Source: Craspedostauros australis
Lineage: Eukaryota; Bacillariophyta; Bacillariophyceae; Mastogloiales; Achnanthaceae
DNA length: 64,000 bases
Direction of reading: 5' to 3'
Assembly (NCBI GenBank): GCA_026770025.1
Contig: JAMXDE010000009.1
Span: 2,269,001 to 2,333,000 of the forward strand
Both the position numbers and the translations under genes were made by a program. Positions 42,601 through 55,300 of the stretch are shown here, piece after piece. Each line of letters begins with the position of its first letter. Positions within the stretch are counted from its first letter, which is position 1. Below the pieces are notes generated by a model. The model searched no databases and was not told the DNA's origin. It saw nothing but the letters and a program-made list of their open reading frames with translations.

Positions 42601-43686
42601 GCCGCCCAATACGGATGGAAGATCATCGGTGAGATGCCGGTATGTCGCGACTGCGCGGTCGCGAACGCAAGAGTGAAGAACATTCCGAAGGCAACGATTC
42701 CAAGAGCAACTCGCCGCGGCAAATGGCTCTTCATTGACATTAGTTACACTAAACACATAAGCTTCGGAGATAAACGCTACTGGATCCTGATCGTGGACGA
42801 CTGCACGGATCACTGCTGGAGTTTCTTCCTCAAGAACAAAAGTGATCAACCAGGGTACATCAAACGATTCGTCCAAACGATCAAATCACAGACTGGTGAC
42901 CAACAGATCATCTTCCGAGGAGACAACAGCGGAGAGAACAAATCCACGCAGGATATTCTCATCGATGCAGGACTGAACGTGAAATTCGAATTCACGGCAT
43001 CGAACACACCGCAACAGAACGGCAGAGTAGAACGCAAGTTCGCGTATCTCTACACCAAGATCCGCTCCATGCTCAACGGAGCACAGCTCGACGAAGAATA
43101 TAGGCATGGCCTGTGGGTAGCAGCTGCAAGCACTGTCACCGCCATCGCCAACATCACCATAGCGAAGAACCAAAAGGAGTCACCACATCGCCAATTCTTC
43201 GGCAGCGATCCACCATATGCGGATGCACTCCGCACGTTTGGAGAGGTGGGTGTTGTGAAGACTACCTATGGCGAGATTACCGCCAAGCTCAAGAATAGAG
43301 GAGAAGAGATGGTGTTCATCGGATATGCACACCAACACGCATCAGGGGTCTACAAAATGTACAGACCATCGACCAAATCACTGATCTGCTCACGCGACAT
43401 CAAGTGGCTCAACCAAGCATACGGACAGTTCCGTGGCTGGGCACCAGCACTGAACATATCCAACGAATCAAGAACAACAGACGCAGACGGCTTCACAACC
43501 ATCGGACGGAAGGAAGCAACGCCAAGGACGGCAACACGTCTAACATCAGAAGCGAAGAGAGCATCTTTCGCTGATACCAACAGATATCACATCCTATCAG
43601 ATAGCGATGACGAGGACAATGGAGTAGTGACTCAACTAATTCACAACGACGAGGAAGATCGGAGCGAATCCAATCATGAGGATGAC
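39604..43686 (+). pseudogene. E2 gag-protease-integrase region, broken
   Basis: Homologous to the N-terminal two thirds of the E1 polyprotein. Gag, protease and integrase match E1 very closely, while the block between the zinc knuckles and the protease is only distantly similar. Treated as a fossil. Confidence 0.88.
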
Positions 43687-44481
43687 TGTCGAGATGTACA
43701 TGTGAGTATATGTCGAGATGTACGAGTATATGTGCATCGTTCACCCGTTATTCTCTCATACGCACTTGGACGGTATAACTACATTCGTGTCGATAGTATA
43801 CTGTGATTCGTCAGAATTACAGGGGAAATGGAACACACGAAAAGGGGCAAGATTTCTGGAGGAAATTTGCAAATAACGATTTCTGAGAGAATTGGAAGAT
43901 CGTCCGTCCATCCATCAATGGTACCAAGAGAATCTCGAGGTACTTCCCAACTAAACCTCAGATGACGATATCATCTGACAGACCACTGCATCACCAATGG
44001 AACATGACATCTGGAGAGCAGAAGGACGCCTACTGACGTCGACAGGATGTCATCATGTCACCACGTCGACATCTGTCTCCAAGTCAGAGCAGGAGGCAAA
44101 GATCCGATGACCGAAGGACATCAGCATCATGGATACAGAAGGTGAACTTCAAATGGCGAGTACTCATGGAGTAGGAACCAGTACTGAATGAACGGAGTGT
44201 CGAATGCAGAGTACGCATCGAACATGGAGTATCGTGCAGCACGAACACACGATGTTGAGAGAGAGAGAGAATACAGAGAGGAGCGAGAGAGCATCTCGCG
44301 TACCGACTCATAGTCGGAGGCTGAATCTACAAAACAGATTGAAGCACCAAGAGCATCGGGCAAGAGAACAGGCGTACACCAAGAGGATCGGAGTAGCCAA
44401 CTAATGAAATAGCAAACAGACGACTATCAACCAACACCATCTTCCACGATCGTAGGTTACCGTGAGCGGAACTTGCCAACA
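43687..44481 (+). repeat. 3' LTR of E2
   Basis: About 795 bases; partner of 38728-39521. Confidence 0.9.
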
Positions 44482-46257
44482 GACGTGGAAGCACAAAATT
44501 AAGGAACGCAACAGACCCGAGTCCGTGCCCCCTTCGCGTGCCACGCAAAGTTGAAAGGAGGTGGAAAAAGCGTCATCGATGCAGCTGTAGATAAGGAGCG
44601 GTTAATCAGTGGGTGATTTATTTTGTTAATTGTATCCTCTTCCTGCAATGTATGGCGCAATTTCTTTGTTGTATCTCTGTCTCTTTTGTTTTGTTGTCAT
44701 CCATGTTTTGGGATCCTCACCTACAAGCAAATAGGTCATGTACTGGGACAACTGGTGGTGACAGCCATGAACCGCAAGTGCGCGGAGAATCCAGAAGTGT
44801 GGGTACTTCCATGGGCCAGTGCATGCAAGCAGTACAGTAGGGGGCGCTGGTGGTAGACATCTACAGGCAAGCACGGTGGAGATCAAACCGCAAACGGAAA
44901 CCAAACGTGGTGAATGGAGACGTAGGACCGTTTGGCGACAATGAAGTGAATGACACATCATGGGCAGGAACATTGGCGCCGCACGAGAGACCGATGCCTC
45001 CAGAGTACAACGAACTTCCCCCTGGGAGAGTTACCAATATAGCACGATTTGTCGATTGACAACTCGTGGCACCAGCGGTCCACCCGTTAATCTTAGATGT
45101 AATTACATGTTGCACTTCTTGGCTCAAGCAACCCAACGTCGGCACGCAACCAACAGCGGCAATCTTCCAAAGACCTACTCACAACGGGATCTCTTGTGCT
45201 CTTTTTTCCATCTTTTGTTGGTCGCTGCCTCTCTTGAAGCACATATTGATATCCGTTGCAGCGCTACCATGTACTCATCGCATGAGACTTCATGCAGCAC
45301 TATCCCAAGTGATCAGTGGTACAGCTTGAATCTCCCTTGTCCCTCCGCTGCGGCGTATTGCGTGTTTCTGTGCTCGTATCGGTGGTTCCTTGTGTACGCA
45401 TCCTTTCTCTGGAGTAAGCATTTGGCAACCGCTGGATCTTGAACTGGTACGGCTGATGACGATGGGCACCCAGCTGCCAGTGTGCGAAGAATCCAGGGGT
45501 GCAGAGACTTCTGCGGGCCAGCGCATGCAAACAGTTGCATAACAATTGACTTCTACTTGTTCTGTTTACTCTGATCGCATCAGTGCCCGTATGCAAACGA
45601 TCCATCACACATCGCACTCCCCGCACGCGAGGAAGCAGAGAGAACAAATAATGGACTGGGGATTGATTTGAAGAAGTGGCCTCCTTTGAAGCACGTACTC
45701 CATTGGTTCTGTTAGTTGTGAAGGACACACAGACCCTACAACGAAGAGTGCCCAGATCACGCCATGAAGCAACTCCCAGATGCCTGAGACGAGATGCCAA
45801 CGATTGCAATCGTCAGGTGCAGGAATGCTTTTGTTGCCGCCATTTCGGAATGCGTTCAGGATGCTGGTATGCAACCCCAGCAGATGGAAGAAACGACGGA
45901 GCTTCAGCTTAACAGAAATGAGAAACAAAATCATCCACAGCCTGCTACTTCGCAGGATCTGCGTGCTTGATGGTTCGAGAGGACTCAGCGTTTCCGCCAT
46001 ACTTCCTCGTTGTATCACGCACAGCACAGGGATATCATCAGGATGATAATCCCCATCGTAATCGCAACAGTCACGATCGTCGCCGTCGTCGCCATTGTCC
46101 CAATCCAGGAGCACAATGTTGTCTGTATTCATGTCATCACTACAATCAGGGATGATGTCGTCAACGCCATCCCGTACCAACGGAAACAGCCGAGCACCTT
46201 TCACCGATCGGAGACAAGTGGAACCATGGGAAGAATCATGGACGGAACGACGGGGCG
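44482..46257. other. Region between retroelements, no clear gene
   Basis: Two stretches, about 44735-44835 and 45440-45540, are diverged copies of each other (shared GAATCCAG, GGGCCAG, GCATGCAA blocks), so an old duplication or repeat lies here. A 69-codon plus-strand frame at 44850-45059 has protein-like composition but no recognisable domain. A minus-strand frame entering from the E4 side is described separately. Confidence 0.35.
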
Positions 46258-46263
46258 AACGAG
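45605..46263 (-). CDS. Unknown open frame cut by insertion of E4
   Basis: About 218 codons of a frame that now begins inside the E4 LTR. On the other side of E4, the base after the target duplication continues the same frame for five codons to an ATG at 61097, so before the insertion the frame would have been about 223 codons. It has an Asp-rich segment (about 50-75 residues in) and later Leu/Trp-rich helical stretches. No domain is recognised. Open frames of this size occur by chance, so this is weak evidence for a host or relic gene. Confidence 0.2.
46258..46263. repeat. Target site duplication of E4, left copy (AACGAG)
   Basis: Identical to 61079-61084. Confidence 0.85.
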
Positions 46264-46967
46264 TGTTAGGAATCGGGGGTACGACTTTGTCAAGATACCC
46301 ATGATTGCCGCACCTCCCAAAATTATCAATCACGACTGAAATCAACTCCTGTTGATCACACCTTTGAGTCTTGTTGATCACACCTGTGACTCAAGACAAA
46401 CGTGACTGATCTCAGTCTTGACAAGAAAACAAGCCTGTCCTCCTCTAACAAGAAAAACCATGACGACGCAAAAACAGGATGTCCCAACATCAAACATGAC
46501 ATCGTGACAATCCAAACAACGACGTCACAGGAGAAACATCGATGACCAGCAGGTCTGTGATCACCCCATCAGGAGAACCGAAACACGTGCCACTCGCGGA
46601 CTAGAACAATTCAGAAAGGGCATCAAGCATGACACCAATCATGACACCAATCGTAAAGTTGGGTGTCAGGAGACCAAAAGAGAAACGCATGACTGCGGAA
46701 TCGTACCGCATGAATGTAGATGATGATATGCATGATGAGATGCATGATGGAGATGCCTGATGAAAGGATCGATGAATACAAGCGAGAATGCATGATGAAG
46801 ACAGCATGAAGGCAACAGTATGACATGATGTTACTGTGGATTATACATGCTATGGCAAATGGAATTGGAAGAGCTGAAGATGTTATGCTCACAGTTCTGA
46901 GAATGCAACAACAGGAATAGGTAATCAGATATAACTAATAAGTCTGGGTTACCCCGGATTTCCAACA
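46264..46967 (+). repeat. 5' LTR of E4
   Basis: 704 bases; the same open frames appear in the copy at 60375-61078, showing near or full identity. Confidence 0.92.
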
Positions 46968-46979
46968 CGTTTCGAAACG
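46968..46979. other. Palindrome CGTTTCGAAACG abutting the 5' LTR of E4
   Basis: Same position and form as in E1 and E2, with a different central pair. Including neighbours, 14 bases (ACGTTTCGAAACGT) are palindromic. Confidence 0.85.
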
Positions 46980-48186
46980 TTATGATTGAAATCCAACGTT
47001 TCCATCACCACCAACACTAGCCAACATCACCATCGTCGACATGGCCATCAACCACACCAAAGACTATCGCAAGTAATGGTCCCCTGTGTCAAGAGAAAGG
47101 AGAGCAGGACGCTCTGGAGCACGGTGCTCCTTGCCAATGGACGCCAAGAACGGCACGGCAACCCCCACACGAGCGACGACGTCAAGATGATGATGATGAT
47201 CGAATCGAGCGCCCCCGCGAGTCCACCAGCAGAGTGGAGACCGCAGCTGAGGTAAGCGCAAGCACTGCATGTACTACTGGAAGCAAGGAGGCGCTCGACA
47301 CACGCATTAGAAGAACTGTCCATGGTCATGGGACCATGAAGTCGAGGAAGGCACGGAGACCTTCACGGCTAGGTTGGAGCACGAGAGCAAGCTGCTCGCA
47401 AGAAGAGATTCGAATGCAGCTGGCCACGCTCTCGGACGCATCAGACTCAGCAGACTGCGCCATGAAGGCGAGATAGCTGAAGGAGCTCAACGAGATGCAA
47501 TCGAGGAGCAGCAATGGAAGCACCGAGATGATCACATGGCGCTGTTGGCCATCGTGTGATACAGGTTCGAGTGCTGGCTGCGAATACTGCTGCGATATGA
47601 TCGCGGAGGTAAGGATGTAACCTACCAGCCATGAAGTGGCGACAACAATAAAAATAGCAACACAGGAAGTGTGTGCTTCGATGAGAAGGGACAGTGCTGC
47701 AACAAGGCGGACGGGAGGTCCGACCGCGCTTCGATCCCACGCTCGAGACGAAAGCCGAGGAACAGGAGGTATCCTCGCATCGGGGAAGACGACGAATCGG
47801 AACATCCGCGCAGCTACGAGCCTCATCTACGATCGCCACCGTACCCAAAACGGTTATAAGCGCGCACGAGGCAACAGTAGTGAGAGAGAGATGATGCTGA
47901 CTAAGGATCGATCGGTTTGGGACCAACGGTCCTCACCGCGATGCCCACGACAGTGAGATGACGGATCAAGGCTCGCCAACAACGAAAGGCTAAGGCAAGA
48001 ATAGCAGTGATGCCAAGAGGCAGAGGAACCGCGATGACAAACAAAGGCCGCGATGCAGGAGGCTGAGTCGACCAACGTCGCGATTGACAGGATGGATGAC
48101 ATCGCTCTCATCATTGACGAGTTGATGTGCGCGGCCATCAACGAAAACGCGGCCGACATCAAAAATGTGACCAACACGAAATTTGT
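46968..48186 (+). pseudogene. E4 left interior, decayed gag-side region
   Basis: Lacks a long frame. Stretches rich in Arg, Glu, Ala and Met resemble a decayed gag region, but no zinc knuckle is recognised. Near its right end is a repeat containing GACATCAAAAATGTG that recurs beyond E3 at about 57380. Confidence 0.5.
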
Positions 48187-48191
48187 GGTCA
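48187..48191. repeat. Target site duplication of E3, left copy (GGTCA)
   Basis: Identical to 57342-57346 on the other side of E3; five bases as usual for copia. Confidence 0.9.
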
Positions 48192-48878
48192 AGTTGAGAT
48201 TCAATGAGGGACAGACTAGTACCGAACACGGTATCAACCCGATGGGAGAAATTCCTGTTTTGGCGCGAAATCTTCCGACTTGATTGACCACCAAACCTTT
48301 TTCTCCTCCTTTCTCTCCTCCATTCACGAATCCATCATGACTCAAACCTGACCGACCTGACTCACACCCCACCTGGGAACTATATGCTCTTCAGATCCTC
48401 CTTACTAAAACTTATCTCGATTCCTTCATTGCTGATGACCACCACACTACCACCGTGGTCTCAGCATGCGTATCCAACTTGCTTCAACTCAAGCAATGGA
48501 ATCCGAGTGTCAGCTTCAGCCACAGCCACTGCTTCATGACCGTCACCACTGATTGTCATGACCTACACTGCAGTGTAACTACATGTGCGGAGAGCAAGGT
48601 ACTGTATTGACTGTCTACTCTGTTGCACTGAATCAAGTGCATCAGTGCAGGGTCTCGCCAAGTTGTGTGGCATCGTTTCTTCACCCTACTAACACCAATA
48701 AGCTAACTCATAATAACGGACTAGGATTAGCTACAAAGCACTCTACTTCTCATCGTTACAAGTTATAACTATTCAAACAGCACACCTCTCTTGAACTGCA
48801 TCACACGGCTATCCCGAAGCCGGCAGATTCACGAGGCATTCTCCACCGATTCGCGACGCCTACGCACGAATCCTAACT
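48192..48878 (+). repeat. 5' LTR of E3
   Basis: 687 bases, ends AGTTGAG...CCTAACT, inverted at the terminal four bases. It matches the 3' LTR with no difference seen. Confidence 0.93.
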
Positions 48879-48893
48879 GGTAGCTGCGAGTGG
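48878..48893 (+). promoter_or_regulatory. Probable primer-binding site of E3 for initiator tRNA-Met
   Basis: TGGTAGCTGCGAGTGG follows the 5' LTR, overlapping its last T. Its complement ends in ...CGCAGCUACCA; U72 and A73 before CCA are hallmarks of eukaryotic initiator tRNA-Met, a common copia primer. The diatom tRNA itself is not in the window. Confidence 0.55.
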
Positions 48894-49305
48894 TTGCCAA
48901 ATACTCTCTTATCAACTCCACCGAGCATCTTCCTCTGCCAACCGATCGCAAGAGTCTCTCTGAGACGAAGCCAAAAGGCACAGCTCGAAGACCGAGCTTC
49001 CAACAAGGACCACGTCCTCACCGCATGCATCTGATCTGAAATCAGATCCCCACCGCTCGAAAACCGAGCCACTCAAGAGGACAAAAGTCCCAGCTGAAGG
49101 TAAGCGACCCAAGGTCGAACTTCAGTAGCCTCTGCCAAAGCAAGCAATAACCGCACTCGCCGACCGAGTGCGAGCCCCTCCAAGCCTGCATCGAACTTCA
49201 GTGCACACCTTCCCAACGAAGTGAAGTCGAGCAAGAGCAAGAGAAGGCAAACAGATCGATCCCCTCGAAGTCCGAAGACTATTCGAGAAGTCCCCGTCAT
49301 CCATC

Positions 49306-52300
49306 ATGGCGGAAGAGACAACTCCTGCCACGCTGGAAGAGCTGCAAGCGCAGCTCGAAGCGATCACGGTCGAGAACGCTCGCCTCACACAGGCGACGTT
49401 GGCGGCCGAAGCCGCTGCAGAAGCAGCAAACGCGGCCATAGCCACTGCCCAAGCAGCGGCGACAGCCACCACGACCCCAAGCCGTCCCGGTCTCGAGCGC
49501 AGCCGCTCCGCTGGCGACACAAGACCTCGAACGGAACAGTCCTTCCTCGGCGACAGCATCTTCGACATGGAAACCCCCATGCCCAAGAAGAGCAGAAAGT
49601 CAGAAGAGGACAGCGAAGACGACGACCACGACCTCTCTGGGAAACCAACCGTTCCCATCATGGGAGGTATCCTCAAGCAAGGACGCAACTGGGTGCCCTG
49701 GACCGCAGGCGCGCCGAACGGGCATTGGACGGGCCTCCAAGACGAGTCACACACCAGGTGGACCAACTCTCAACAACAGAGAATCCTCCATAACGGTGCT
49801 GACTCAACCAACCAGTCCAAGCGAGAGCAAGGACTCACCGACAAGTTCAAGAAAGGAGGGAACATCCAGCAGTTCATTCGCCTGGTGCGAAACCACATGG
49901 CAAGAACCGGACTCCTCACCATGGCGTACATCGCTGACGCCAACGCAGAGTCAGGAATGACTTGCGTCTTGGACTCACCAGCCGCCTTCACTCTTGAAGA
50001 TGCCACCAAGCACTTCGACGAGTTCCATCTGAAGTGGGATCACTACGACGTCCAGAACAACGAGACAGCCTCAGCGTTCTTCCGTGACAGTCTTGATCCA
50101 GCCCTCGAAGACCAACTCATGAACCGAATCGAGCCGAAGTTCCACGATAACTTCATCACTCTCTTCGTTGAGTTCATGAACAGCAACTCGGCCAACTCCT
50201 TGGATGAACAAGACGCCCTCGCAGCCAAGATCCGCGAAGTCAACTGCAGACGTTTTCCAAACGAGAACGTTGGTCTCATGGCAGTCCACCTCCGTGCTCT
50301 TTGCAAGCGCCTCGACGACGCCGGTCGCTTCGACCTTCGTCTCCTCCGAACGATCCTCGACGCCTTCCTGCAGGCTGGAGGACAGATCCGGTCTGGTGAA
50401 CAGTACCGACGTCCTCTCTATGTGATGAAGGATAACCTTGAGGAAATCCTCATGCGTCTCCCCGTCTTCACGTACGAGTACGCTCGCCCCCAGCTTGCCG
50501 CAAAAGATCTCACATGGATGGCAATCTGCAACAAGGCCGAGGCGTCGTACGAAAACGAAGTGCGCGGAAATCGCTGGCATGCCATCAGGCGTACCAGAGA
50601 CAGCAACGTGCCCAGGTACTCGTACGCCAACAACGCCGTCCAGAATCCAAGCGCCAACGTTCTCGAGCAACACAAGGGTTTCTCCAAGAACGACGGAAGG
50701 AGAAACAACTTCAAGAAGCCCAAGGAACGCGACGCCAAACGCAACGCCAGCCAGGGCTGGTCGTCCAAAGCTCCCAAGCCCGGTGAACCACAGCGCAAGC
50801 TTGTCAACGACAAGACTTTCATGTGGTGCGCCAAGTGCCGCCGCTGGCGTCTCTCGCACAACACTGAGAGTCATCAGGACAACTTCAAGTTCAAGGCGAA
50901 GGCAAAGGGCAAGCAAGCTCCCAAACAGGACAACCTCTCCATTGACATGGCTGCGTGGACATGCTTCACAGCCGCCTCCAGTCAAGACGAAGACACCTGG
51001 TGGTCTCTCGTCTGGAACCTCTTCACCTCCTTCAACTACTTCGGTAGCATCGTTGGAATGGTTCTCCTCTTCGCCTCACTCCAAGTCATCACTATCGGAG
51101 TAGAGTATGGGTGGTACATCGCGGCAGCAAATGCCTGGATGCTAATTGCCGTAACTCTACTACTCCTCCACACGAACGTACCACGAAGACCTGACTCAAT
51201 CAACTCTGCTGATCTAGTCTACAACAAGGCACGAGTCAAAGAACGGTACAAGCAAGTGCATAAACGTCCAACACACTTCAATGGAGCCGTGAAACGCAGT
51301 CTCTACGATCTCGTAATGGAAAGTCTCGACCCAGATGGACCCAAACCCGTGAACGTGTCGAAAGGAAACTCCCCACGAACAAAACGTGTGTGGCGTCCCC
51401 AGGCTCGGACCAAAACTCGCAATCACAGATCAAAACGTCGTCACTGGAACCAATCGAAAAATTCCACTTATGGTAAAAACCAAACACCCACGACAGCAAA
51501 ATTGCCCCGCCAAGAAGGTCGCACCTCATCCATCTCACGAAATCTCTGGAGCCTGTACCCAACTCGCGGAATTGACTTGATGTATGATCGAAGTCAAAAG
51601 CAACAATGTGACAATGACATGCCCGCACTACTCACTCTGCAAGGTCTAGCCTCCTTCTTCTCCAATCGCAATGCTTTCGCATCTCCAGCTAAAGCTGAGA
51701 GTTATCTCTCACCCGATGCTCCATTCGAACTCGTTTGGGACAGCGGAGCATCAATTTCTGTGACAAATGACCTCAACGATTTCTGTTCTACTCCAAGTCC
51801 TCCACCAAGACCGACCTTTCTCAACGGATTCCTCAAGAAAATCCAAGTGAATGCGTTGGGAACCGTCGAATGGTATGTCCTTGATGTAACTGGAAGCCCT
51901 CGCAAATTGCGACTGCCTGCTTTCCATGTTCCCGAATCAAAGGTCAAGCTAATCAGCACTTCCAGTCTCCTTGAAGAGTATCAGGGCGAAACGATCGTTT
52001 TCAACAAATCCTCCTGCAAACTCAGCGGAATCCTGGGAAACGACGATCGCAACGCAATCGTAGCGAATTACAAGAAGTCCACAAGGCTACCAACATCAGT
52101 CGGCTACAGTGCCGACAACATCCATGACGTGCCAGCTGCACTAACTTCCATCGTCTCCACCGTGTCGGACCACAACGTGAACCTCACCCAACCGCAAAAG
52201 GAACTTCTTCGGTGGCACTATCGTCTCGGACATTTATCCTTCAGTCGAGTGAAGTTCCTGCTGCGTTCGGGTACTCTCACCGGGTCAGAATCGTCTAGAA

Positions 52301-55300
52301 AGATGCACACAGCTGCGGCAAGGGTCACAAGCCTCCCGCTTTGCGCTGCATGCCAATTCGGAAAGCTGCACCGTCGCCCTTCCCCAGGAATAACTCAACA
52401 TGTCGTCCGTGACAAACAAGGAGTTTTGCGCACCGATCACTTGTTCCCTGGACAACAAGTATCAGTGGACCACTTCGTCGGTCGAACGCCAGGACGCCTC
52501 TTCTCAGGACGAGGCAAAGGCGATCCAAACGAAATGTACAAAGGCGGAGCCATCTTTGTCGATCACGCATCAGGATACATTCACGTGGAACCTGTGGCAG
52601 CGCTAACCACGCACGCCACCCTCGAAGCCAAGGAACGGTTCGAACTGATGTGTCGTGATGTTGGAGTCCCCGTACGATCGTATCTATCAGACAACGCCAC
52701 CACCTTCACCTCACCCGAATACTCCAAACACCTTGAAATCTTCCATCAAGTCCATCGATTCGCAGGTGTCGGCGCACATCACCACAACGGAATAGCCGAG
52801 CGAAGCATTCGAACAATTGTCTCAATGGCCCGAACCATGATGATGCATCAAAGCATCCACTGGCCAACGATGTTTGATGCTCAACTATGGCCAATGGCCG
52901 TCGTACACGCCGCGTACATCTACAATCGCGTGCCTAATCCCGCCACCGGTCTCACACCCTACGATGTTCTATCACGCATCCGTCTTCCCCTCAAGCAACT
53001 TCATAACCTGCACGTATGGGGCAGTCCAGTCTATGTCCTTAACAAAGCGCTGGCCGATGGACGCAAGATACCCCGATGGGAACCAAGAGGAGAGAGATAC
53101 GTGAACATGGGTCTCTCTACGAAGCATGCTTCAACCGTACCTCTAGTCCTATCACCACGGACAGGTTCAATCACCCCTCAGTTCCACGTCGTGTTCGATG
53201 ACTGGTTCGCAACGATTGCTACCGACTTGAAGCAACTTCCAAGCTATCAATCGGAAGAATGGACTCGCATGTTTGGTGACACCACCTTCCAATATCCATT
53301 CGATGACGACGATGTGGAATCAATGGAGCAGGACGACATCTTCGCATCAGACACGCGAGACCACAACCGGTTACAACGCAACGACGATAACACTCCACCA
53401 CCGAGTTTTGATACGCGAAACCAACAAACCATCCGTGAAAGAACGCCACAGGTATTGGCGAAAGGGTCGCAACCAATGACACAACAGATCCCCGATCTCA
53501 TGAGTGAAGCTCTCGCCCCTCCGATGCCAGTTTCAGAGGGAGCCAACAGGCAAATGTCCTCGACAGAGGGAGCTCCCGATGAGTCCCCGGTACCTGACTC
53601 TACTATAGAGTCACCGGATCAGCGAACACTTCAACCGCAATTGAGCTCACCTCTCCGAGAATCACCAACATTGGAATTAGCAACTCCATTACCACTTCCA
53701 GCTCCGACGCCAATTCAGACGAGCTCCACGCCACCCATGATACCTAAGTCTGAGCCAACGCCAGAAAGACCTCAAAGCACGAGAATTCGCAAACAACCAA
53801 AGCGATTCACGTACGCACGTATGGGAGGCAAAGCAGCCTGGCTGGACGACGAAGACACCGATGATTACTACTTCTGCCCTGCAGTAGCTACCTTGGAAGA
53901 GATCGAACAGGCCGCAACACCCAGGGAACTGCACCCCGACTCATCATCGATCATCACATTCTCACAAGCTATCGTCGATTGCTTACATACAATCGAACCT
54001 CTCCAACGCAAAGGTAGCGACTCTCTCTCCATCGATCTACACCAATTCAAGGTGGACGCTCACTACTTGTTGCGCAGACTCCGAGGTCGATTCAACACCT
54101 TGAATCCACAGCCAACCAACGTCGTCCTCCCAACGTTCGCTCCAAAGGCGGCTGAAGTAGAAGAAGCAAGCATCAACATGGCTGACTGGTGGCAACCGGA
54201 CCCCGACAACATGACCGAGGAAGGAGCGACTCCATTTCAGGAGACGTACAACAACTTTCACTCGGACATGGAGGACCATTTCGAGAAAGACCTCAACAGC
54301 GTCTTTCTCAACGAAGACCTCCTCCGACTGGCCACTGACCACGCCGTCGAGCAATTCGTGGAGAAGCTGAGCACCTTCATCAGTACTGGCACGATGGAAC
54401 CCCACTTCGACGCTCTCGACTTCATGTCCAAGGCCAAATCAGGGCCATGGTACTACCAAGACCCCGAACATTTGATGAACCAAGGGTACCTTCCACCCAA
54501 ATCTGCGTACAACGCAGAAGCGTTCGTCCAAAGGACTCGCTCCGTGTGGAATGCGATGATCGAAAATCATCATTACCGTCTCGCATTCGAGCTACTCCGT
54601 CGCCAAGTGACGACGATCCGACCAGGACCGTGGCCACTTCCAAGCGAATACGAGATTGAGCAATTCGTCCAAGGCATGATTGAGTCGAACACGGCGCCAC
54701 TCACTTCGGCCCCAGCGACTCGCTCCGCCAACAAAGGATCCATGCTCGACATCGACTCGTCATCCACGCTCGACATCAACCCGTCGTTCATCCTCGACAC
54801 AGCGAAGTGCATTCCACCAACTACATGGGCGAACATCGAACAGCATGCCTACTCTGTCGCAATCATCGAGCCACAGAAGGATGCAACAAACTACCCCACC
54901 TACGTCGATAATCGCATGATCAGCTACTTTGCCGCAGGTGGCGACTTGGAGATCGCCGAACGCACCTCGGTGTACAAGGCATCCAACACCGACCCGGATA
55001 CTCTCTCCTTCGACGAAGCCATTCGCGACGACAACAAAGACGAGTGGATGCAAGCCGCCGAAAAGGAGATTCGAGATCTCACGGAAAAGGGCACGTGGGA
55101 GGAAGTGAAGAAGATCGACATCAAGAACGATCGCATCTTTCCAGGAACCTGGGTCTTTCGCCGCAAGCGCCTCCCCGACGGAACCATCAAGAAATACAAG
55201 GGACGCTGGTGTTGCCGTGGAGACCTCATGCAAGAGGACTCCTCCACCTACGCACCAGTCGTCGCATGGTCATCCGTCCGCATCTTCCTCAGCACTTCCA

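Larger units (their letters stand above)
38728..44481 (+). mobile_element. E2: broken Ty1/copia element of the E1 family
   Basis: Bounded by LTRs at 38728-39521 and 43687-44481, with ends TGTCGAG...GCCAACA. The recognisable parts are gag with two CCHC knuckles, the extra acidic block, protease and integrase; reverse transcriptase and RNase H were not found. It is broken, with about two breaks, and cannot move by itself. No matching target duplication flanks it (CCACC on the left, GACGT on the right), which fits a history of recombination. Its two LTRs differ by a few percent by eye. It is in the opposite orientation to E1. Confidence 0.9.

Noticed and set aside
47560-47590. Possible tRNA B-box (AGGTTCGAGTGCT)
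   Set aside because: No matching A-box or cloverleaf could be drawn around it, and it lies inside E4.
50071-50985. 304-codon minus-strand frame within E3
   Set aside because: Antisense to the E3 gag region.
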